A stretch of 13,856 bases of DNA from NCBI GenBank assembly GCA_947447385.1, contig CANFKN010000017.1:1-13856 (forward strand). Direction: 5' to 3'. Below the pieces are notes generated by a model that saw only the letters and a list, made by a program, of their open reading frames with translations, made no database searches and was not told the origin of the DNA. Of the stretch, positions 7,034 through 13,856 are shown in pieces (within the stretch, counting starts at the first letter, position 1; each line of letters opens with the position of its first letter). Source of the DNA: Microbacteriaceae bacterium. GTDB lineage: Bacteria; Actinomycetota; Actinomycetes; Actinomycetales; Microbacteriaceae. A program made the position numbers and the translations under genes.

Positions 7034-7060
7034 TAGACTGAAACAAAGGGGTCTAGACCC
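7034..7060 (+). promoter_or_regulatory. Candidate promoter and palindromic operator before the nucleoside ABC operon
   Basis: The 68 bp between the terminator and the ATPase start contain a TAGACT box (7034-7039) that fits an actinobacterial -10 element, though no good -35 is seen. Just downstream is the perfect 12-bp palindrome GGGTCTAGACCC (7049-7060), placed where a repressor bound near the transcription start would block the operon. The palindrome is seen directly; its operator role is inference. Confidence 0.4.
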
Positions 7061-7086
7061 ATCTTGAAGACTGAGTAGGCAGAGCA

Positions 7087-8586
7087 ATGAAGCTTGAACT
7101 TCGTTCAATCACTAAACGATTTGGTTCGTTGGTGGCCAATGAAAACGTTTCGCTAACGGTGCAGCCCGGAGAAATCCACTGCCTGCTGGGTGAGAACGGC
7201 GCTGGCAAATCAACGCTGATGAACGTGCTTTATGGTTTGTATCAAGCCGATGGCGGCGAGATTTTGCTCGACGACAAAGTTGTGAAATTTTCTGGCCCGG
7301 GCGATGCAATGGCCGCCGGCATCGGAATGGTGCACCAGCACTTCATGTTGATTCCGGTTTTCACTGTCGCCGAAAACGTGATTTTGGGTCACGAGCCAAC
7401 CAAGTTTGGCGGCGTGCTAGACATGGCAGCGGCGCGTGCCAAGGTGCGCGAAATTTCAGACCAATTTGGTTTTGATCTTGACCCAGATGCCATCGTTGGC
7501 GACCTACCAGTTGGCGTTCAGCAGCGAGTCGAGATTGTTAAAGCGCTAATCAGCAATGCGCAGATTTTGGTTTTTGATGAGCCAACCGCGGTTTTGACTC
7601 CGCAAGAAACCGATGAGCTGATGGCCATTATGAAGGCCTTGCGTGATCGTGGCACCGCAATCGTCTTCATCACCCACAAACTTCGTGAGGTTAAAGAAGT
7701 TGCCGACAAAATCACGGTTTTGCGTCTCGGCAAAGTTGTTGGCGAAGCTTCACCAGATGAATCGGCGAGCGATCTTGCCAGCATGATGGTTGGGCGTGCC
7801 GTTGACCTTGAAATTTCTAAGTCACCTGCCAAACTTGGCGATTTGAGCTTCGTGGTTTCTGGGCTTAGCGCTGTGAGCCACAGCGGCACAAAAGTGCTCG
7901 ACGATGTGAGCTTCGAAATTCACCAGGGCGAAATTCTTGTGATTGCCGGCGTGCAGGGCAATGGCCAAACTGAGCTCACCGAAGCTATTTTGGGTCTCAT
8001 GCCTAAAGCAACTGGTTCAATCAAACTCAACGGCCAAGAGCTTCTGGGCCGCCCAGTGAAACAGGTTCTTGACCTAGGTGTCGGGTTTGTTCCTGAAGAC
8101 CGCACCGACGACGGTTTGGTGGCAGACTTCACAATTGCCGAGAACCTAATTCTTGACCGAGCCGACCGCAAACCTTTCGTGAAGGGCCTCAATCTTCAGC
8201 TGAAATATTTGCGCGAATTCGCAACCAAACTCGTCAAAGAGTTTGACGTTCGCACCCAGAGCATCGACACAAAGGCCGGCAAACTTTCTGGCGGCAACCA
8301 GCAAAAAGTTGTTTTGGCTCGAGAGCTTTCGCGCGAACTTAAGCTTTTGGTTGCTTCGCAACCAACCCGTGGTCTTGACGTTGGGTCAATCGAATTTGTG
8401 CACGAACAGATCGTGAACACCAGAAACTCTGGTTTGCCGGTTTTGATTGTGGCAACTGAACTTGATGAGGCGGTGCAGCTCGGTGACCGCATTGCTGTGA
8501 TGTATCGCGGCAAGATCGTCGGCATTGTGCCTTCAACCACACCGCGAGAAGTTTTGGGTCAGATGATGGCAGGAATAACCGCATGA
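7087..8586 (+). CDS. Nucleoside-type ABC transporter ATP-binding protein (two ATPase domains)
   Basis: ATPase subunit of a BMP-dependent importer, of the kind described as NupO/NupA or RnsB in Firmicutes, energising nucleoside uptake from inside the membrane. The 499 residues hold two fused ATPase domains. Domain 1 has Walker A GENGAGKST (35-43), Q-loop MVHQHF (81-86), the degenerate signature LPVGVQQRVEI (140-150), Walker B LVFDEP (161-166) and the switch histidine in FITHK. Domain 2 (from about 255) has a degenerate Walker A, GVQGNGQTE (288-296), without the usual lysine; an intact LSGGNQQKV signature (400-408); and VASQP in place of the Walker B DEP (422-426). This asymmetry is usual in the family. 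The ATG is preceded only by a weak AGG about 8 nt upstream. The stop overlaps the next start by 4 bp (ATGA). Simple-sugar importers are related, but the neighbours argue for nucleosides. Confidence 0.93.
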   Translation: MKLELRSITKRFGSLVANENVSLTVQPGEIHCLLGENGAGKSTLMNVLYGLYQADGGEILLDDKVVKFSGPGDAMAAGIGMVHQHFMLIPVFTVAENVILGHEPTKFGGVLDMAAARAKVREISDQFGFDLDPDAIVGDLPVGVQQRVEIVKALISNAQILVFDEPTAVLTPQETDELMAIMKALRDRGTAIVFITHKLREVKEVADKITVLRLGKVVGEASPDESASDLASMMVGRAVDLEISKSPAKLGDLSFVVSGLSAVSHSGTKVLDDVSFEIHQGEILVIAGVQGNGQTELTEAILGLMPKATGSIKLNGQELLGRPVKQVLDLGVGFVPEDRTDDGLVADFTIAENLILDRADRKPFVKGLNLQLKYLREFATKLVKEFDVRTQSIDTKAGKLSGGNQQKVVLARELSRELKLLVASQPTRGLDVGSIEFVHEQIVNTRNSGLPVLIVATELDEAVQLGDRIAVMYRGKIVGIVPSTTPREVLGQMMAGITA

Positions 8587-9785
8587 GCGACAAAATGAAA
8601 ACTCAAAAAACTGAAGCACCAGTCGGGCGTTTTTCAGGCCTGGCCCGCGAGCTGTTCACGGGCAACGCGCTGATTCCTGTGCTGGCCGTCTTGGCATCGT
8701 TCTTGGTCGGTGGCATTCTGATTGCGCTATCGAACGAGAATGTTCAGGCAACCGCTGGCTACTTCTTTGCACGCCCCGGCGATATGTTGAGTGCGATTTG
8801 GCAGTCGGTATTCGGTGCCTACGACGCTCTTTTCAGAGGTTCGATTTATAACTATCACGCCGATAACTTCGGTGACGGCATTTTGTCGCTCACGCAGACT
8901 TTGGCATATTCAACACCCATCACGATTGCCGGTCTTGGCCTGGCAGTGGCCTTTCGTTCGGGCCTCTTCAACATCGGTGGCACCGGTCAGATCATCGTCG
9001 GTGCAGTCGGTTCAACAATCATCGCGCTTTATGTGCCAATTTGGCCTGGCCCACTGCACTTCTTGGTGGCCGTGCTTGCCGGCATCTTAGGCGGGGCGCT
9101 GTTCGGTGGTTTCGTCGGTTTCTTGAAAGCTACCACCGGCGCTAACGAAGTTATCGTGACCATCATGTTTAACTACATTGCGGTTTATCTCTTGCACTAT
9201 TCGTTGACGAGCTGGCTGAAAGCTCCTCTGGCTTCAAACCCTCAGTCGAGCCCGATTCCGCAAGATGCGCTTTACCCTTCGTTGGCCGGGCCAGATTATC
9301 CGTTGCATCTTGGTTTTATCGTCATGCTGCTCGCAGTTGCAGCGGTGTGGTGGCTCATGAACCGTTCATCTGTTGGATTTCACTTCAGGGCACTGGGCCA
9401 CAACCCGAGCGCTTCTAAAGTCGCCGGCGTAAACATTGGTCGCACCTACTTCTTGGTGATGGCAGTCTCAGGCGCGCTCGCTGGTCTTGCTGGCACCTCG
9501 CAGATTCTGGGCACCGAAAAGTACCTAGGCACTGGCGTGGCAGCAACCTACGGTTTCGACGCAATCACAGTTGCACTGCTCGGTCGTTCTAACCCGGTTG
9601 GTGTTTTGGCTGCCGGCATTTTGTTTGGTGGCCTGCGCGCAGGTGCTGTGACCATGCAGGCGAACCAAAACGTGCCAATCGATATCGTTTATGTGGTTCA
9701 GTCGATGATCGTTTTATTTATTGCAGCGCCACCGCTAGTGCGCTCGATCTTCTTTATGCCTAAGTCAAAGGAGGCCCGCGCATGA
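8583..9785 (+). CDS. Nucleoside-type ABC transporter permease, first subunit
   Basis: Membrane-spanning subunit of the BMP-dependent importer (BPD_transp_2 type; NupP/YufP-like), forming the channel with the next gene's product. The 400-residue protein has many hydrophobic segments, about nine or ten by eye, starting near 30-49. FNIGGTGQ (129-136) matches the family's FNIGxEGQ signature, and the cytoplasmic segment around TGANEVIVTIMFN (185-197) is typical for contact with the ATPase. GFDAITVALLGRSNPVG (324-340) is another conserved stretch. Its ATG overlaps the ATPase stop by 4 bp, with AGGA about 9 nt upstream, and its own stop overlaps the second permease by 4 bp, so the three transporter genes should be translationally coupled. 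Confidence 0.92.
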   Translation: MSDKMKTQKTEAPVGRFSGLARELFTGNALIPVLAVLASFLVGGILIALSNENVQATAGYFFARPGDMLSAIWQSVFGAYDALFRGSIYNYHADNFGDGILSLTQTLAYSTPITIAGLGLAVAFRSGLFNIGGTGQIIVGAVGSTIIALYVPIWPGPLHFLVAVLAGILGGALFGGFVGFLKATTGANEVIVTIMFNYIAVYLLHYSLTSWLKAPLASNPQSSPIPQDALYPSLAGPDYPLHLGFIVMLLAVAAVWWLMNRSSVGFHFRALGHNPSASKVAGVNIGRTYFLVMAVSGALAGLAGTSQILGTEKYLGTGVAATYGFDAITVALLGRSNPVGVLAAGILFGGLRAGAVTMQANQNVPIDIVYVVQSMIVLFIAAPPLVRSIFFMPKSKEARA

Positions 9786-11041
9786 AAACTCTAAAGCGCG
9801 GCGCGATTCGCGTGCCGATCATTTTGTCTGTTTTAACCCTCATTACCCTGTGGGTTGCGGCCATTGCACCCGGCGGCGAAACCACGATTCAAATCAACAG
9901 CAATGCCACCGCAACCGGTGCAGCTGGCGAAGCTTTCAGATTTGCGAACATCATCACCAGCACTGCCTTCAGTGCCTGGCTGACGTTTGGCCTCACGCTT
10001 TTGGCAACCGCACTTGCCTGGTGGTTTGCTTTGACCGGCCGCGTTGCTTCGCGCTGGTTGAGCATTGGTTTTGGAGTGGTCTTTGTTTTTAACATTTTGA
10101 TCTCGTTGTTCAACGGTCAGACCATGACCATCACCGCGCTGCTTCACGGCTCGCTTTCGTTGGCAGTGCCGTTGATTTTTGGTTCGCTCGCCGGTGTGCT
10201 CAGCGAACGCGTTGGTCTTGTCAACATTGCTATTGAAGGTCAGTTGCTCGCAGGAGCGTTTGTTTCGGCAATGGTGGCAACGCTGGTTCAAAACCCATGG
10301 GTTGGGCTTATTGGTGCGATGGTCGCGGGTGCGTTCGTTTCTTGGTTGCTCGCAGTGTTTGCGATTCGCTACGTCGTTGACCAAATCATCATCGGTGTTG
10401 TGCTCAACGTTTTGGTGATCGGTTTAACGAACTTTATGTTCAGCACTTTCATGTCGGCAAACTCGCAGGTGTTCAACGCGCCACCTCGCCTGCCATCGTT
10501 TGATGTGCCTGGCTTAGCGCAGATTCCGGTAATCGGCCCGGTTTTCTTTAGCCAGACTCCGATTGTTTATCTGATGTATGTCGCCGTCATTGGTGTTTGG
10601 TTTGCGCTTTACAAAACCCGTTGGGGTCTGCGCCTTCGTGCAGTTGGTGAATACCCTAAGGCAGCTGACACCGTTGGCATCAAGGTTTATGCAACCCGAT
10701 ACCGCAGCGTCATGATCGGTGGTGCCTTGGCTGGTCTTGGTGGCGCATTCTTTACCATCGGTCAATCGCTTGCCTTTGGCAAAGAGATGACCAACGGCGC
10801 CGGTTATATCGCTTTGGCAGCGCTAATCTTTGGCCGCTGGAACCCGATCTATGCAGCCTTCGCTGGCCTGTTGTTTGGCTTCGCCGAGAACCTGCAATAC
10901 AGCCTCTCAACTGTCGGTTCGCACGTGCCGAGCGACTTCTTGCTTATGTTGCCATATGTTTTGACCGTGGTTTTGGTTGCCGGCTTGGTTGGCAAGGTCA
11001 CCGGCCCGGCAGCTGCCGGCAAAGCCTACATAAAGAGTTAG
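9782..11041 (+). CDS. Nucleoside-type ABC transporter permease, second subunit
   Basis: Second channel subunit of the importer (NupQ/YufQ-like). The 419 residues include family-conserved GLVNIAIEGQ (145-154), the VDQIIIGVVLN coupling segment (199-209) and GYIALAALIFGRWNP (341-355). Compared with the shortest members of the family, there are extra hydrophobic segments in the first 125 residues, including a stretch at about 15-30, an extracytoplasmic-looking Thr/Asn/Ala-rich loop (about 31-52), and segments near 60-82 and 92-110; I read these as a normal N-terminal extension. A strong AGGAGG 7 nt before the ATG marks the start and lies inside the upstream permease gene. Twelve nt separate its stop from cytidine deaminase, tying import directly to catabolism. 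Confidence 0.92.
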   Translation: MKTLKRGAIRVPIILSVLTLITLWVAAIAPGGETTIQINSNATATGAAGEAFRFANIITSTAFSAWLTFGLTLLATALAWWFALTGRVASRWLSIGFGVVFVFNILISLFNGQTMTITALLHGSLSLAVPLIFGSLAGVLSERVGLVNIAIEGQLLAGAFVSAMVATLVQNPWVGLIGAMVAGAFVSWLLAVFAIRYVVDQIIIGVVLNVLVIGLTNFMFSTFMSANSQVFNAPPRLPSFDVPGLAQIPVIGPVFFSQTPIVYLMYVAVIGVWFALYKTRWGLRLRAVGEYPKAADTVGIKVYATRYRSVMIGGALAGLGGAFFTIGQSLAFGKEMTNGAGYIALAALIFGRWNPIYAAFAGLLFGFAENLQYSLSTVGSHVPSDFLLMLPYVLTVVLVAGLVGKVTGPAAAGKAYIKS

Positions 11042-11053
11042 GCGGCGTTTTCA

Positions 11054-11452
11054 ATGGCTGAAATTAACTGGGATTCCCTTCGGGCCGAAGCCGTTTTGGC
11101 CATGCAGAAGTCTTATTCGCCCTACAGCAACTTTGCCGTTGGCGCGGCAGCTTTGACTGCCGATGGCCGCGTGGTTTCTGGTTGCAATATTGAAAACGCA
11201 AGCTATGGCGTGACTCTCTGTGCCGAATGTTCGCTCGTGAGTGACCTCTTTCGCACCGGTGGCGGCAAGCTGGTGGCATTCACCTGCGTTGACAAGTCGA
11301 GCAACATTTTGATGCCTTGTGGTCGTTGCCGCCAGCTGCTGTTTGAACACTCGGCCCCTGGCATGCTGCTCGAAACCATTTCGGGCATTCGCACAATCGA
11401 ACAGGTCTTGCCAGATGCTTTTGGCCCACGCGAACTTGAGGAACGAAGCTAA
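11054..11452 (+). CDS. cdd: Cytidine deaminase
   Basis: Cytoplasmic zinc enzyme hydrolysing cytidine and deoxycytidine to uridine and deoxyuridine plus ammonia. At 132 residues it is the short, homotetrameric form. Motifs are clear: the zinc/catalytic segment TLCAECS, with C56 as zinc ligand and E58 as proton shuttle; PCGRCRQ, with C89 and C92 as the other two zinc ligands; and GCNIENASYG (43-52) for ribose and base contacts. The ATG is preceded by AGGCGG about 9 nt upstream, overlapping the permease stop. The stop shares one base with the thymidine phosphorylase start (TAATG). Its product is a substrate class for the next enzyme, matching the gene order. Confidence 0.96.
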   Translation: MAEINWDSLRAEAVLAMQKSYSPYSNFAVGAAALTADGRVVSGCNIENASYGVTLCAECSLVSDLFRTGGGKLVAFTCVDKSSNILMPCGRCRQLLFEHSAPGMLLETISGIRTIEQVLPDAFGPRELEERS

Positions 11453-12765
11453 TGAGTGCTTTCAGCGCAGTCGAACTAATCATCGCTAAACGTGAACGCG
11501 GCGAACTCAGCACCGCCGCCATCAACTGGCTGGTCGAAAACTATGTGGCCGGCAAGGTTGCCGACGAGCAAATGTCGGCAATGGCAATGGCCATCTTGCT
11601 CAACGGAATGAACCGCCGCGAAATTCACGACCTCACCACCGCGATGATCGCCTCAGGCGAGCGACTAGATTTTGCTGGTCTTGCCTGGCCAACAGCCGAC
11701 AAGCACTCAACCGGCGGAGTTGGCGACAAAATCACACTGCCACTGGCGCCACTCGTTGCCAGCTTTGGCGTGGCCGTGCCGCAGCTTTCAGGCCGAGGCC
11801 TCGGGCACACCGGCGGCACCCTAGACAAACTCGAGTCAATTCGTGGTTGGCGAGCAGCCCTCAGCAACGACGAGATGCACCGCCAGCTAGCCGAGGTTGG
11901 GGCAGTCATTTGCGCCGCCGGCAGTGGCCTTGCGCCGGCCGACCGCAAACTTTATGCCCTGCGCGACGTAACCGGCACGGTTGAGTCGATCGCACTCATC
12001 TCAAGTTCGATCATGAGCAAAAAGATTGCCGAGGGCACGGGCTCTTTGGTGCTCGACGTGAAAGTCGGCACCGGCGCCTTCATGAAAACTGTCGAGCGGG
12101 CGCGTGAACTGGCGCAAACCCTCGTTGCGCTCGGTCAAGATGCCGGCGTGAAAACCACGGCACTTTTGACCGACATGAACACGCCACTCGGTCTCAAGAT
12201 CGGCAATGCGCTAGAAGTTGAAGAGTCGATTGAGGTTTTGCAGGGCGGCGGCCCAGCCGATGTTATCGAGCTAACGGTTGAACTCGCTGCCGAAATGTTG
12301 CGCCTGGCTGGTCTTGGTGAGGTCGACGTTCGCGCCAACCTAAACAATGGCAAAGCTCACGACAAGTGGGCTGAAATGATTCAGGCTCAGGGCGGCGACC
12401 TAAGTGTGCCGTTGCCGCAGGCGCGCGAGAGCCACGTTGTTGTGGCGCCATCCACCGGCTATTTAAATCGCTTAGATGCCCTCCAGGTTGGCGTTGCCGC
12501 CTGGCGTTTGGGTGCCGGCCGCGCCCGCAAAGAAGACGCGGTGCAGTTTGGCGCAGGAATCACCCTGCACGCCAAGCCTGGCGAGCAGGTCACTGCGGGC
12601 CAGCCGCTCATGACCCTTTTCACCGATGAGGCCGCTCGCTTTGACGCGGGCTTAGCCTCGCTCGAAGGCGCTTTCGACATTGCAGCAAACAACGCTCTGG
12701 GTGAACGCCCGGCCAACCGTTTTGGTGGCTCAGGTAGCATTGTGATTGACCGAATCGAAGGTTAG
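11452..12765 (+). CDS. deoA: Thymidine / pyrimidine-nucleoside phosphorylase
   Basis: Cytoplasmic enzyme that phosphorolyses thymidine and deoxyuridine (and in some family members uridine) to free base and (deoxy)ribose-1-phosphate. The 437 residues carry the family signature SGRGLGHTGGTLDKLE (113-128) and KHSTGGVGDK (84-93). Positions match E. coli thymidine phosphorylase numbering: K84, S86, S113 and T123 for phosphate, and R171, S186 and K190 for the pyrimidine. A C-terminal alpha/beta domain follows (about 330-437, with GAGRARKEDAVQFGAGI). The ATG overlaps the cdd stop by one base and GAGGA lies 9 nt upstream. I cannot separate thymidine-specific from broad pyrimidine specificity from sequence alone. 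Confidence 0.95.
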   Translation: MSAFSAVELIIAKRERGELSTAAINWLVENYVAGKVADEQMSAMAMAILLNGMNRREIHDLTTAMIASGERLDFAGLAWPTADKHSTGGVGDKITLPLAPLVASFGVAVPQLSGRGLGHTGGTLDKLESIRGWRAALSNDEMHRQLAEVGAVICAAGSGLAPADRKLYALRDVTGTVESIALISSSIMSKKIAEGTGSLVLDVKVGTGAFMKTVERARELAQTLVALGQDAGVKTTALLTDMNTPLGLKIGNALEVEESIEVLQGGGPADVIELTVELAAEMLRLAGLGEVDVRANLNNGKAHDKWAEMIQAQGGDLSVPLPQARESHVVVAPSTGYLNRLDALQVGVAAWRLGAGRARKEDAVQFGAGITLHAKPGEQVTAGQPLMTLFTDEAARFDAGLASLEGAFDIAANNALGERPANRFGGSGSIVIDRIEG

Positions 12766-12774
12766 AAAGCCAAA

Positions 12775-13856
12775 ATGCCTAGTTTGAACCTCAAGAAGCT
12801 GCCAAAAATCTCGTTGCACGACCACCTTGACGGTGGCTTGCGCCCGCAGACCATCATCGACCTCGCTGCCGAAGTTGGCCACAAGTTGCCAACCACCGAC
12901 GCAGTCGAGCTCGGCCAGTGGTTTGTTGACTCAGCTGACTCAGGTTCGCTGGTTCGCTATCTCGAAACTTTTGACCACACCATTGCAGTGATGCAAACAG
13001 TTGAAGGTTTGCAGCGCGTGGCTCGCGAGTTCGTGCTAGACCTTGCCGCCGACGGCGTTATTTATGGCGAGGTTCGCTGGGCACCAGAGCAGCACCTGCA
13101 GCAGGGTTTGACTCTTGACCAGGTTGTTGAAGCCGTTCAAGATGGCCTCGAGCAGGGCATGGATGCCATTGAGGCTAAGGGTGGGTTCATTCGCACCGGC
13201 CAGCTGATCACCGCGATGCGTCACGCTGACCGCGCTCTCGAAATCGCTGAGCTTGCCGTTCGCCACCGCAACCAGGGTGTTGTCGGCTTCGACATCGCCG
13301 GCGCTGAAAAGGGCTTCATGCCAAGCCGCCACAAGTTGGCTTTTGACTATTTGGCAAGCGAGCTAATGCCGGTCACCGTTCACGCTGGTGAGGCTGACGG
13401 CATCGACAGCATTCACGACGCAATCGTCTCTGGCCGCGCGCTGCGCCTTGGCCACGGCGTTCGCATCATCGAAGACATTCTGCTTTCACGCAGCGAAAAC
13501 GACACCGACTTTGTTGAGCTTGGCCCGGTTGCTCGTTGGGTTTATGACCGCCAGATTCCGCTCGAACTTGCCGTTTCATCGAACATGCAAACTGGTGCCG
13601 TGCAGATTGAAGATGCGACGGTTGCTGATCATCCTTTTGCTGTTCTTTATGATTTGGGCTTCAAAGTCACAGTCAACACCGACAACCGTTTGATGAGCGG
13701 CACAACGTTGACCAAAGAGCTTGAGCTTCTCGTTGACGTTTTCGGCTACACACTTGCCGACCTTGAGACTTTTCAGTTGAACGCCGCCGAGGCAGCTTTT
13801 CAAGACCTCGAACAGCGCGAAGAGTTGATGGACATGATCAGCGAAGGCTTCGCAGA
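12775..13856 (+). CDS. add: Adenosine deaminase (partial, C-terminus off the right edge)
   Basis: Zinc hydrolase converting adenosine and deoxyadenosine to inosine and deoxyinosine plus ammonia. The frame stays open from ATG 12775 to the edge, 360 codons, so only a short tail is missing. Zinc ligands and catalytic residues are present: LHDHLDGG with H15 and H17, HAGE with H203 and catalytic E206, LGHG with H227, and NTDN with zinc-binding D303. SSNMQTG is the usual SNxxT segment. In eukaryotic and many bacterial enzymes the last motif is NTDD; here N304 replaces the second Asp, which I recall as common in actinobacterial adenosine deaminases. It follows deoA after 9 nt, with only a weak ribosome binding site (AGAAAG), so it probably relies on coupling within the operon. 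Confidence 0.94.
   Translation, partial: MPSLNLKKLPKISLHDHLDGGLRPQTIIDLAAEVGHKLPTTDAVELGQWFVDSADSGSLVRYLETFDHTIAVMQTVEGLQRVAREFVLDLAADGVIYGEVRWAPEQHLQQGLTLDQVVEAVQDGLEQGMDAIEAKGGFIRTGQLITAMRHADRALEIAELAVRHRNQGVVGFDIAGAEKGFMPSRHKLAFDYLASELMPVTVHAGEADGIDSIHDAIVSGRALRLGHGVRIIEDILLSRSENDTDFVELGPVARWVYDRQIPLELAVSSNMQTGAVQIEDATVADHPFAVLYDLGFKVTVNTDNRLMSGTTLTKELELLVDVFGYTLADLETFQLNAAEAAFQDLEQREELMDMISEGFA

Noticed and set aside
9833..10384. Minus-strand open frame of 183 codons opposite the second permease
   Set aside because: Composition is rich in Asn, Lys, Arg and Gln without domain features, and it is antisense to a clear membrane protein gene; a shadow frame.
13675..13686. NTDN instead of NTDD in adenosine deaminase as an inactivating change
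   Set aside because: All zinc ligands and the catalytic Glu are present, and Asn here appears common in actinobacterial adenosine deaminases, so loss of function is unlikely.
1..13856. Mobile elements, CRISPR arrays, tRNA or rRNA genes
   Set aside because: I saw no transposase or integrase, regularly spaced repeats, terminal inverted repeats, or tRNA-like cloverleaf segments; the gaps between genes are all under 200 bp.

Overview
The window looks like a piece of an actinobacterial chromosome, most likely from Microbacteriaceae. The base composition is close to balanced by eye, which is low for that family and would fit the small-genome freshwater relatives (Luna-type lineages such as Rhodoluna/Aquiluna). 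The evidence for Actinomycetota is the actinobacterial form of the succinate dehydrogenase subunits, an adenosine deaminase ending in NTDN rather than NTDD, and the gene neighbourhood. Sdh genes beside cytidine deaminase, thymidine phosphorylase and adenosine deaminase is a known actinobacterial arrangement; Mycobacterium tuberculosis has sdhCDAB next to cdd-deoA-add. The genus is an inference. The window is almost fully coding, with no tRNA, rRNA, insertion sequence, phage gene or CRISPR array.

Layout. Positions 1-3295 (minus strand) hold sdhC-sdhD-sdhA-sdhB, succinate dehydrogenase (respiratory complex II), with sdhB cut off by the left edge. A 98-bp divergent control region (3296-3393) separates it from a plus-strand gene for mannose-1-phosphate guanylyltransferase (3394-4512). 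Then come two tandem paralogous lipoproteins of the BMP/Med/PnrA family (4549-5658 and 5854-6963), each predicted at 369 residues. The second has its own AT-rich upstream region, a structured leader and a strong terminator. From 7087 to the right edge runs a tightly packed operon: a double-domain ABC ATPase, two membrane permeases, cytidine deaminase, pyrimidine/thymidine phosphorylase and adenosine deaminase (cut off by the right edge). Junctions in this operon are 4-bp overlaps, a 12-bp gap, a 1-bp overlap and a 9-bp gap.

How the parts work together. The BMP lipoproteins should capture nucleosides outside the membrane and deliver them to the ABC importer (ATPase plus two permeases). Inside, adenosine deaminase converts (deoxy)adenosine to (deoxy)inosine, cytidine deaminase converts (deoxy)cytidine to (deoxy)uridine, and the phosphorylase splits (deoxy)uridine/thymidine into base and (deoxy)ribose-1-phosphate. 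The segment therefore reads as a nucleoside import and catabolism module feeding nitrogen, bases and pentose carbon into metabolism, next to a TCA-cycle/respiratory enzyme. The nucleoside substrate of the transporter is inferred from family and gene context.

I found no clearly new biological system. The points most worth checking are the two BMP paralogues with strikingly different codon choice, the structured leader with a repeated octamer before the second, a perfect 12-bp palindrome before the ABC operon, and inverted repeats in the sdh/guanylyltransferase divergent region.
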